This document shows, piece by piece, positions 22,216 through 28,698 of a stretch of DNA of 28,698 bases. The notes under the pieces were generated by a model. The model was not told the origin of the DNA, made no database searches, and worked only from the letters and a program-made list of their open reading frames with translations. Made by a program: the position numbers and the translations under genes. Origin of the DNA: DASPJL01 sp035628645 (GTDB lineage Bacteria; Bacteroidota; Bacteroidia; Cytophagales; Cyclobacteriaceae); NCBI GenBank assembly GCA_035628645.1, contig DASPJL010000176.1, positions 1 through 28,698 on the forward strand, read 5' to 3'. How positions within the stretch are numbered: the stretch's first letter is position 1; the number at the start of each line of letters is the position of its first letter.

Positions 22216-23265
22216 CTAAGCAGACGTCAACTGGCCCTTTTTAAGAGGGTTGTCTGGAGTAAAAAAGAACCAAAGTCCGCTTTTAAGCATAATGTTACAA
22301 ATTGCGATCGGGATTATACATCCGGAAAGTACACAAATAGTCAACAGTAGCTCCGGGTGAGTTATCCCAAAGAATTTGACGAGGACAACACGAACAAAAG
22401 CGGCAATCATCGAATGCATCAAATACAGGTAAACCGAATGAAAACCAAATACTCTGAAAAACCTTCCCACCATAGTATTGCTGACAAGAAATGCAAGATT
22501 GACCACTAAAGCACTTCCCAATAAAGCTATAACAGCCAAATAGAAGTAATTCATATCAAAATTAAAGTAACACCATATTCCTATAGAAAAAAGGACAAAC
22601 AGGGCCGCCAAAGTAATTGTATTATAATACTTTTTATATTCAGGACTTAGAAGGAAGGAAGAAATAATATCGCCTATCACCAAAAATATAAAGTAGTCAA
22701 AAATGTCATCAATTACGCTGATTTGAACAAAAGGGGCTCCGGCGTACATCATAGTAGCGATACCCAGTAAAATCCACTTGTTTCCTTTTGTAATTTTAAA
22801 TAAGAACAGATAAAGAATGGCAACATTAAATAGCGCATAAATAAACCAAAACTGGTCTATGGCCCTTGGTTGAATGATAATGTATAAATAATCTAAAGCC
22901 GTTCTATGGGAATTCGTATAATCCCGCATTATAATCTGAAGCGTGACCTGAAGCACTGTCCAAATTAAATAAGGATAGATCAGTGTTTTCAATTTATCAC
23001 TGACAAACTTCTGATTTGTTCGTTTCTGGATACTTCGCCTGATGAAAATCCCGGAAATAATAAAGAATAAATGCATCCTGAAGGTTACTCCTATTTCTGC
23101 AAAAGTAAAGTAGGCAGTATTATATTCAATTCCTGAACGATCCAGGCCAATTAAGATATGGCGGTAAACGACAAAAATAATTGCAACTCCTTTAGCAAAA
23201 TCTATCCAGGGAAGCCTGCTTTCTTTTAAAGAGTCTATATTAAAGAGGTAATTAAAATATTTCAC
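22216..23265 (-). CDS. Acyltransferase 3 family membrane protein
   Basis: The 349-residue integral membrane protein has about ten hydrophobic segments. The N terminus, LPWIDFAKGVAIIFVVYRHILIG, has the family's R35-H36 catalytic pair, and MHLFFIISGIFIRRS follows in segment 2. These proteins O-acetylate or succinylate cell-surface sugars using an acyl donor at the inner membrane. It is encoded on the opposite strand between the two EPS gene blocks, which suggests modification of the same polymer. The start is GTG at 23265; a stop lies four codons upstream in frame and no ATG fits. The promoter must lie in the 146-bp divergent gap. Confidence 0.9.
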   Translation of the reverse strand: MKYFNYLFNIDSLKESRLPWIDFAKGVAIIFVVYRHILIGLDRSGIEYNTAYFTFAEIGVTFRMHLFFIISGIFIRRSIQKRTNQKFVSDKLKTLIYPYLIWTVLQVTLQIIMRDYTNSHRTALDYLYIIIQPRAIDQFWFIYALFNVAILYLFLFKITKGNKWILLGIATMMYAGAPFVQISVIDDIFDYFIFLVIGDIISSFLLSPEYKKYYNTITLAALFVLFSIGIWCYFNFDMNYFYLAVIALLGSALVVNLAFLVSNTMVGRFFRVFGFHSVYLYLMHSMIAAFVRVVLVKFFGITHPELLLTICVLSGCIIPIAICNIMLKSGLWFFFTPDNPLKKGQLTSA

Positions 23266-23378
23266 GATTTAAAAATTACAAAGATAAAAGTATTCTTTAT
23301 TTATTACAGTGCAGGAGAAAACGATGCAAATTGATAATACTAAAATTAAAATATAATTTTTTTAGAGAAAATTAAGGT

Positions 23379-23386
23379 TAATTTTG
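23379..23386 (+). promoter_or_regulatory. Putative -7 element of the second EPS gene block
   Basis: TAATTTTG matches the Bacteroidota sigma-A -7 consensus TAnnTTTG exactly and lies 26 bp before the small membrane-protein ATG, which implies a short leader. The -33 region is only T-rich (about 23357-23363) without a clear TTG. If correct, the second EPS block is not directly under sigma-54. Confidence 0.4.
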
Positions 23387-23411
23387 CAAATCAAACATAC
23401 TCTTTTTGCTT

Positions 23412-23540
23412 ATGCAAGAAATGAAGGACAAAAGAGACAGGTCAAACAGAATGAGCCAAAGCAATATTCTGGAAATTTTAATGATAATATTTGTTATATT
23501 TACGCTTCTTTTTCTAGCAGTAAAAATTACCTTCTTTTAG
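23412..23540 (+). CDS. Small single-pass membrane protein (42 aa)
   Basis: A complete ATG-to-TAG frame of 42 codons encodes a charged N terminus (MQEMKDKRDRSNRMSQSN) followed by one hydrophobic segment (about residues 19-37, ILEILMIIFVIFTLLFLAV) and a short basic end. This is a plausible type-II or tail-anchored topology with the N terminus inside. It ends 17 bp before the Wzy-like gene and follows a -7-like element, so it would be the first gene of that transcript. I do not recognise it. Small membrane proteins of this kind can act as regulators or accessory subunits of synthases, but that is inference. The main doubt is whether it is translated. Confidence 0.5.
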   Translation: MQEMKDKRDRSNRMSQSNILEILMIIFVIFTLLFLAVKITFF

Positions 23541-23557
23541 AGATTTGAAAGGATTTT

Positions 23558-25057
23558 ATGGCATATTTTTCTACTGAATCCCTTCTTGAAAAACCCCGGC
23601 AATTATTTTATAACGGTGTAGATTATTTCTATAAAGTTATTTTTCAACAAAAGCTAAATAACCCTTGGGGCTATTCCTTCTTTACTTTAGCAGCAATTGC
23701 TATTGCCATAATTATTATAAAGAAGGGAATAATCTCTGCTATTTTCCTGATGGGGGCAATTTTTGGTATTCCTATAGTGCTGGGTTGTCTTCTGGATTTC
23801 AAGTTTGGGTTGCTTTTTACTATTTTCTGCTCCTTTTTTGTTTTTCTTAGTAAGCGTTTAACTACCGATTCTTTACCAAGCGGAGTTTTAATTGAAGGCA
23901 CGCTTTTATTGTCCTTTGTAGCTATTATTTTAAAACAATTACGGGAAAAAAATAGAAATTGGAAACTTGCAAAAAATGAAATCACATTTTCATTTCTTCT
24001 ATACACTGCCTATATCCTTCTTCAAGGGCTAAATCCTGAGGCAACAAGTTTTCCCGGATATCTATTTGGTGTGAGAAAGGTTGTGGGATTTCTAGCTGCT
24101 TATTTTGTAGCCTTATTTGCAATTAGCAATATTAAATTCATAGCGACATATACAAAATTCTGGCTTGGATTGGCCTTATTGGTCGCCATATATGGTGTAA
24201 AGCAAGAATTATTTGGGTTAGCACAATTTGAATGGGACCATATAATGAGAACGGAAGGGGATCGAATAGCTTTATTTATGGCAGGAAACATTCGAAAGTT
24301 TTCTTTTCTTTCTGATCCAACTTCGTTTGGAATTTTTATGGCTTTTAGTAGCCTGGTATGTCTAATTTTAATGTTAGGACCGTTTAAAACCTACCAAAAG
24401 GTAATTCTAGGTATTGGAGGAGTGTTAATGTTAATGGGAATGGCTTACTCGGGAACCCGAACAGCCTACGCGATGATTCCAATAGGTGTGCTGATCTTTG
24501 CATTAATGACCATAAACAATAGAAATACGCTTATCTTTTCCCTGTTTTTCGTGTGTTTTGGTGCAGTATTGGTTTATGGACCAATATATGGAAATGCAAC
24601 TGTGAACAGAATCAGGACGGTATTCAGACCCGCAGAAGACGCCTCTTTTCAGGTAAGAGACAATAATCGGGCAACCATCCAGCCCTATATTCATTCACAT
24701 CCATTAGGTGGCGGGATATCTACTTCCGGGGAATTAGGACTAAAATATTGTCCCGATCATTATCTGGCTGGTTTTCCTCCGGATAGCGGCTATTTGAGAA
24801 CAGCAATAGAAATAGGTTGGATTGGTTTAATAATAACCTGCTACTTCTTTTTTACTATTCTTAAAGTAGGAATCCAAAATTTTTACCGAACAACAGACCC
24901 GAAATTAAAATCCTATAACGTAGCCTACTTAGCCTTATTCTTTTCAATAATCGTAGCCAATTACTCACAAGAATCCATAGGACAAATACCTGCCGCGCTA
25001 GTATTTTATCCATCTATGGCTATACTAGTTAGATTAAAGGATTATCGGGATGTTTAA
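23558..25057 (+). CDS. O-antigen polymerase/ligase family protein (Wzy-like)
   Basis: The 499-residue polytopic inner-membrane protein has roughly a dozen hydrophobic segments. The Wzy_C/O-antigen ligase core contains FSFLSDPTSFGIFMAF, then YSGTRTAYAMIP (Arg in a short periplasmic segment, about 296-306). A large periplasmic loop (about 340-415) contains HPLGGGISTSG and HYLAGFPPDSGYLRTAIEIGWIGL, in which His and Arg residues are typical of the active site. It joins lipid-linked repeat units or transfers glycan to an acceptor. It is flanked by a flippase and a glycosyltransferase, favouring polymerase. The ATG is 17 bp after the small membrane protein. Ligase and polymerase cannot be told apart from sequence alone. 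Confidence 0.88.
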   Translation: MAYFSTESLLEKPRQLFYNGVDYFYKVIFQQKLNNPWGYSFFTLAAIAIAIIIIKKGIISAIFLMGAIFGIPIVLGCLLDFKFGLLFTIFCSFFVFLSKRLTTDSLPSGVLIEGTLLLSFVAIILKQLREKNRNWKLAKNEITFSFLLYTAYILLQGLNPEATSFPGYLFGVRKVVGFLAAYFVALFAISNIKFIATYTKFWLGLALLVAIYGVKQELFGLAQFEWDHIMRTEGDRIALFMAGNIRKFSFLSDPTSFGIFMAFSSLVCLILMLGPFKTYQKVILGIGGVLMLMGMAYSGTRTAYAMIPIGVLIFALMTINNRNTLIFSLFFVCFGAVLVYGPIYGNATVNRIRTVFRPAEDASFQVRDNNRATIQPYIHSHPLGGGISTSGELGLKYCPDHYLAGFPPDSGYLRTAIEIGWIGLIITCYFFFTILKVGIQNFYRTTDPKLKSYNVAYLALFFSIIVANYSQESIGQIPAALVFYPSMAILVRLKDYRDV

Positions 25058-25099
25058 GGCTAACAAAAACAGTGAAACTTTTAATACAAACTAAAAATC

Positions 25100-26464
25100 T
25101 TGTTTAATAAAAACTCTTATTGGCTTAAATCCGGGATTTATACTTTGCTGGAAAAAGGTCTTACCCTACTATTTAGTTTTGGATCTGTTTTTATTTTATA
25201 CAGAATGCTTTCGCTGGAGGAAGTTGGTATATGGACACAATTTCTCGCAGTAACAACTTTAATTGAACTGGCCAGAAATGGGCTAATTCAAAATGGACTT
25301 ATTAAATTTTTAAGTTCTGCAAGTAAAGAAGATTATCCCAAAATCCTTACTTCTTCTGTTGCTCTTAATCTGATCTTAACTTTCTTTAGTATTCTTTTAT
25401 TAGCTTGTTCCGCTGATTTTGTGAGCAATTTTCTCCACGCACCTATTTTGGAGAAAATGTTATATTATTATATTATCACGACCCTGCTTTTGATTCCTTT
25501 TTATCACTTTCAATTTATAGAACAGGCAAATTTTTCCTTTAAAGGCTTATTTTTCAGTTCATTGGTTCGTCAAGGAATTTTTTGTAGTTTAATTGCAATA
25601 GCCTTTTTTGGGAATTTTCACACTGATCTGGTTGACATTGTTTTATTCCAGATGTTCTCCATACTAATAGGTTCCTTAATCGCATTTATTCTAACCAGAA
25701 AGCATCTGAAATTTTACAAAAGTGTTGATGTTAAATGGATTAAAAAGTTACTCAATTACGGGAAATTCGTTTTTGGCACAAATATAAGTGGAGTGGTTTT
25801 CCATACCATTGATCAGGTAATGCTGGGAAGTATGAAAGGCAATGCTTCTGTTGGTCTATATAATGCAGCAATTAAGATCTCAAATATTGTAGAAGTTCCC
25901 ACTGCCTCAGTAGCCGCGATTATTTTTCCACAAAGTGCCAAAAGAATGGAAACTACCGGAAGAACTGCGCTTAAGGACTTGTATGAAAAAGCTGTGGGAT
26001 TAATTCTTGCATTAATTATCCCCGTATCCTTCATTATCTTATTGGTACCCAAACTTTTGCTTCTACTGGCTGCGGGAGAAAAATATCTTGATGCGGTTCC
26101 CATTTTACAAATAACCATTTTTTATACACTTATTGCACCTTTTACCCGTCAGTTTGGAACAATTATTGATTCAATGGGCAACCCGAGACTCAATTTTTAT
26201 TTTATTATGGGCAGCGCGCTTCTTAATATCTTCCTGAATTACATTTTTATTACAAATTTCGGGTTATTAGGTGCAGCATATGGCACCCTTACTACCTATC
26301 TGGCAATGTTTATTTTTACACAAATAGTGCTTAACAGAATGTTTAAAATAAGAACTATAAATGTCTTTGGCCATATTTTCAATTATTACAAAGAAGGATT
26401 TCTATTGGGGCGCAGTATAATTAAAAAGTATGTTTTAAAAACAAATCGTATGTCTAATCCATAA
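25100..26464 (+). CDS. Polysaccharide flippase (Wzx-like, MVF/MOP superfamily)
   Basis: The 454-residue inner-membrane protein has 12-14 hydrophobic segments. Its N terminus, WLKSGIYTLLEKGLTLLFSFGSVFILYRMLSLEEVG, is the standard Wzx opening. The middle has IDQVMLGSMKGNASVGLYNAAIKI, and the C-terminal half includes TLIAPFTRQFGTIIDSMGNPRLNF. It should flip the lipid-linked repeat to the periplasm for the Wzy-like enzyme encoded 42 bp upstream. The start must be the TTG at 25100: the frame has a stop at 25082-25084, no ATG exists before residue 36, and starting there would remove the first membrane segment. It is followed by the glycosyltransferase gene after 3 bp. Confidence 0.9.
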   Translation: MFNKNSYWLKSGIYTLLEKGLTLLFSFGSVFILYRMLSLEEVGIWTQFLAVTTLIELARNGLIQNGLIKFLSSASKEDYPKILTSSVALNLILTFFSILLLACSADFVSNFLHAPILEKMLYYYIITTLLLIPFYHFQFIEQANFSFKGLFFSSLVRQGIFCSLIAIAFFGNFHTDLVDIVLFQMFSILIGSLIAFILTRKHLKFYKSVDVKWIKKLLNYGKFVFGTNISGVVFHTIDQVMLGSMKGNASVGLYNAAIKISNIVEVPTASVAAIIFPQSAKRMETTGRTALKDLYEKAVGLILALIIPVSFIILLVPKLLLLLAAGEKYLDAVPILQITIFYTLIAPFTRQFGTIIDSMGNPRLNFYFIMGSALLNIFLNYIFITNFGLLGAAYGTLTTYLAMFIFTQIVLNRMFKIRTINVFGHIFNYYKEGFLLGRSIIKKYVLKTNRMSNP

Positions 26465-26467
26465 TTC

Positions 26468-27682
26468 ATGATTGCAGATACATTAAAAGGAAGGGATTTT
26501 GTAATAGTGGGCATTCAAAGTATTGACGATGAAGTCGGGAACATAAAAAATATAGCCTATGAAATAGCCAAAAACAATCGGGTTGTATTTGTTCATCTTC
26601 CCGTAGATCGAATTACCTATTTACGTTCAAAACACAACCCTTCCATAAAAAAGAAGCTGGAAGTTTTAAAAGGAAAAAGGGAAGCATTAGAAAAAGTAGG
26701 GGAAAACCTTTGGTCTTACTATCCAAGGATAATCACAGAGTCTATCAACTGGATAAAAGCGGCATCGGCTTTTGATTTTTTAAATAAGATTAATAGTAAA
26801 AGGTTTGCAAAAGAAATTCAAAAAGCTATTAAACTATTGGGTTTTAACAATGTGATCTTAATTAATGATAATGACTTTTTCAGAAGTCAATATTTAAAGG
26901 AATTTCTGGAGCCCCACCTCAATATCTATTATATGAGAGATTATTTCACCTACCTGAGTTATTGGAAAACACATGGAGAAAGACTTGAGCCTCAGTTAAT
27001 TGAAAAAACAGATTTGGCTGTAACAAATTCTATCTTTCTTACTAACCACTGTAAAAAATACAATGAAAATGCCTATTATGTAGGACAGGGCTGCGATCTG
27101 TCTCTTTTTACAAAAGAAAAAGTAAAACCTACTCCTAACGATATTGCGCCCATACCACGCCCCATAATTGGTTATGTTGGATCATTAGTTTATACGCGTT
27201 TGTGTATTGATACGATTAGCTATATAGCGAATGAAAGAAAAGATTGGAATTTGGTTTTTATCGGCCCTGAAGATGAGGTATTCAAAAATAGCAAGCTGCA
27301 TGAATTACCCAACATATTCTTTCTGGGCAAAAAACCCATAAGCGAGGCACCAACTTATCTTGATCACTTTGACGTATGTATAAATCCACAGCTTATAAAC
27401 ATCAATACCGTAGGAAATTATCCCTTAAAAATAGATGAATATTTGGCAATGGGTAAGCCGGTAGTGGCTACAGAAACGGAGGCCATGGAAATTTTTAAGG
27501 ACCATGTACACCTGGCAAAGGACAAGGAAGATTATATCTTGAAAATTGAAAAAGCATTGTCAGAAATAAATAACGAAGAACTGCAAACCGAGCGAAGAAA
27601 ATTTGCTGCTTCTCATTCGTGGGAAAATAATGTAAAAGAAATATATAAAGCCATTATCGCCTTAGAAGCTAAATATAATTAA
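26468..27682 (+). CDS. GT-B glycosyltransferase (group 1/TuaH-like)
   Basis: The 404-residue soluble glycosyltransferase is of GT-B type. The N-terminal domain (about 1-215) opens with DFVIVGIQSIDDEVGN and includes NVILINDNDFF and YYMRDYFTYLSYWKTHGE. The C-terminal nucleotide-sugar domain (about 225-390) has PIIGYVGSLVYTR, NLVFIGPEDEV, NIFFLGKKP and PLKIDEYLAMGKPVVATE, the last matching the E-x7-E region. The N-terminal pattern resembles TuaH-type enzymes. Only 3 bp separate it from the flippase stop, so it is translated from the same message. It adds one sugar of the repeat unit; the sugar cannot be inferred. Confidence 0.9.
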   Translation: MIADTLKGRDFVIVGIQSIDDEVGNIKNIAYEIAKNNRVVFVHLPVDRITYLRSKHNPSIKKKLEVLKGKREALEKVGENLWSYYPRIITESINWIKAASAFDFLNKINSKRFAKEIQKAIKLLGFNNVILINDNDFFRSQYLKEFLEPHLNIYYMRDYFTYLSYWKTHGERLEPQLIEKTDLAVTNSIFLTNHCKKYNENAYYVGQGCDLSLFTKEKVKPTPNDIAPIPRPIIGYVGSLVYTRLCIDTISYIANERKDWNLVFIGPEDEVFKNSKLHELPNIFFLGKKPISEAPTYLDHFDVCINPQLININTVGNYPLKIDEYLAMGKPVVATETEAMEIFKDHVHLAKDKEDYILKIEKALSEINNEELQTERRKFAASHSWENNVKEIYKAIIALEAKYN

Positions 27683-27710
27683 TTCACAAAAAAATTATAT
27701 TTTACAACTG

Positions 27711-27748
27711 ATTGTTTATTAAAAAAAAATATTTATTATTGTTTATTA
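27711..27748 (+). repeat. 11-bp direct repeat upstream of the TolC-like gene
   Basis: ATTGTTTATTA occurs at 27711-27721 and 27738-27748, a 27-bp period, in a very AT-rich stretch ending 10 bp before the ATG. It may be part of a promoter or operator, or simply low complexity. No clear -7 element was found. Confidence 0.35.
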
Positions 27749-27758
27749 TTTACAAAAT

Positions 27759-28469
27759 ATGAAAAAACTCATTATCCTTCTTATAGCTATTTCTCCTGTA
27801 GCTTATGGACAAAAGATAGATTACAACAAAATTATACTTCCAAGATCTGCTCAAAATATTGATCTTGGTGAAAGGTTGGTTCAAATTGCCTGGGAGAATA
27901 ACCCGAACAATAAAATAGTATTGCAGGAGAAAAATGTGGCAAAAGAAAGTTTAAGACTGGCAAGGTGGTCATGGCTAGATAATATTTACGGGGTCTATAA
28001 CTATAATGAGTATACAAATTCTGGCGCCAAAACCAATGTAAATCCAGATCCAAATGCCCAAAACATCATTTATCCTAAATACAATTTAGGTGTAAGATTG
28101 TCTTTGGGAGATCTGGTGAGTATTCCCCTGCGAACAAAAAGAGCAAAGGAAGAAGTTTTTATTGCTGAAGAAAGCATCAATGCGCGTAAAGTAGAACTTC
28201 GTTCCCAGGTGCTCGTTGCTTACCAGAATTATTTGATGACCAGGGAGCTTTACAGAATTCAAACTGAAGTAACGGAAGATGCCAATGCTGCCTTTTCTTT
28301 AACTGAAAATAAATTTAAAGACGGGGACTTAACTTTTGAAGAATACAATGAAGGCTTACAAGCTTTTAATGCAGAACGTGTGAGAAAAATTACTGCTGAA
28401 AATGCTTACCAACTTTCTAAAATCAGATTAGAGGAAATTGTAGGAGTAAGAATGGAAGATATAGAGTAA
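27759..28469 (+). CDS. TolC-family-like outer-membrane protein, half-length
   Basis: A signal peptide (about 1-18, MKKLIILLIAISPVAYGQ) is followed by a single outer-membrane-efflux-type repeat. Helices are seen at about 36-68 (LGERLVQIAWENNPNNKIVLQEKNVAKESLRLA) and 120-226, with a beta segment between (YGVYNYNEYTN, YNLGVRLSLGDLVSIPLRTKRAKEEV). TolC proteins usually hold two such repeats in over 400 residues; this one has 236 and one repeat. The stop is natural and followed at once by a strong terminator, so the short length does not look like decay. It lies 76 bp after the glycosyltransferase gene and could supply an outer-membrane or periplasmic channel for the polymer. A symmetric assembly of more subunits would be needed. 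Confidence 0.8.
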   Translation: MKKLIILLIAISPVAYGQKIDYNKIILPRSAQNIDLGERLVQIAWENNPNNKIVLQEKNVAKESLRLARWSWLDNIYGVYNYNEYTNSGAKTNVNPDPNAQNIIYPKYNLGVRLSLGDLVSIPLRTKRAKEEVFIAEESINARKVELRSQVLVAYQNYLMTRELYRIQTEVTEDANAAFSLTENKFKDGDLTFEEYNEGLQAFNAERVRKITAENAYQLSKIRLEEIVGVRMEDIE

Positions 28470-28489
28470 ATTTATAAAACTTAAAAATT

Positions 28490-28523
28490 AAAAAGGGAGG
28501 CAAGTAAAATTGTCTCCCTTTTT
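28490..28523 (+). terminator. Strong intrinsic terminator ending the EPS locus
   Basis: AAAAAGGGAG (28490-28499) pairs with CTCCCTTTTT (28514-28523). The stem continues inward by a G-U and CAA/TTG pairs to a 6-base loop. Outer flanks (ACTTAAAAA and TTTTTAAGT) extend it further. It starts 20 bp after the TolC-like stop and has a T-rich 3' side. Confidence 0.85.
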
Positions 28524-28530
28524 AGTTTTT

Positions 28531-28560
28531 AAGTTGGAAGTTGGGAGATCGAAGTTGGAA
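28531..28560. repeat. AAGTTGG short repeats
   Basis: AAGTTGG occurs head to tail at 28531-28537 and 28538-28544 and again at 28552-28558. Short tandem runs of this kind are often seen between Bacteroidota operons. The remaining bases to the window end show no supported gene. Confidence 0.5.
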
Positions 28561-28698
28561 GTAAAAAGGATTGATCGCAACTAGATATTTAAAAACAACC
28601 GGAGAGCCATGCTGTTGCCTCCCAAATACTGCCACTCCTTTTTTGAGAAGTTATCCCACAATAATGTGTTCATTCAATAACTCCCGTTTAACTTTCTT

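Noticed and set aside
28585..28674. 30-codon minus-strand frame (MNTLLWDNF...) near the window end
   Set aside because: A stop codon immediately precedes its ATG, it ends after 30 residues, and nothing in its composition or context supports translation.

Overview
The window looks like a chromosomal segment of a Bacteroidota bacterium, probably of the Cytophagales type. The evidence is an AT-rich composition, LytS/LytR-type LytTR regulators, an OmpA protein fused to PD40 propeller repeats, a TolC-like protein and flippase/polymerase-type polysaccharide genes, few Shine-Dalgarno sequences, and TAnnTTTG-like -7 promoter elements. I noticed no rRNA, tRNA, CRISPR array, insertion sequence or phage module.

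Layout. (1) 1-3.8 kb: the 3' end of a LytS-type sensor kinase, then two LytTR response regulators about three quarters identical to each other. They flank a small unknown protein and a GLSG/GKQ-type Bacteroidota protein, with phased direct repeats upstream of both intervening genes. (2) 3.6-7.4 kb: a possible small RNA with a terminator, a zinc-ribbon protein, a double-ATPase ModF-like ABC protein and a YhiN/HI0933-type flavoprotein. (3) 7.4-9.8 kb: a GMC oxidoreductase with a C-X5-C-X3-C motif and a Tat-signal subunit-3 partner, resembling FAD-dependent sugar dehydrogenase complexes but without the cytochrome subunit. (4) 10.1-13.3 kb: DUF763, a YaeR-like VOC protein, a protein resembling DNA polymerase III psi or the uracil-DNA-glycosylase fold, an acyl-CoA thioesterase and a small conserved-looking protein.

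(5) 13.3-28.5 kb is the most coherent part. A minus-strand three-gene signalling operon (single-domain receiver, NtrC-class sigma-54 activator, and a REC-PAS-histidine kinase whose receiver lacks the usual acidic pair) is divergent from an exopolysaccharide locus. The first EPS gene is preceded by a full-match -24/-12 sigma-54 promoter (TGGC-N7-TTGCT). The EPS locus reads: CESA-like family-2 glycosyltransferase, PD40-OmpA protein, Wzz-like co-polymerase with a degenerate BY-kinase-like domain, terminator, opposing acyltransferase 3, a 42-residue membrane protein, Wzy-like polymerase/ligase, Wzx-like flippase, GT-B glycosyltransferase, and a half-length TolC-like protein followed by a strong terminator.

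The inferred story is that the adjacent two-component system switches on an envelope polysaccharide through sigma-54. Assembly would be Wzx/Wzy-like, but no standard OPX/Wza outer-membrane channel and no recognisable initiating phosphoglycosyltransferase are present. The PD40-OmpA protein and the half-size TolC-like protein are candidates for the outer-membrane end.
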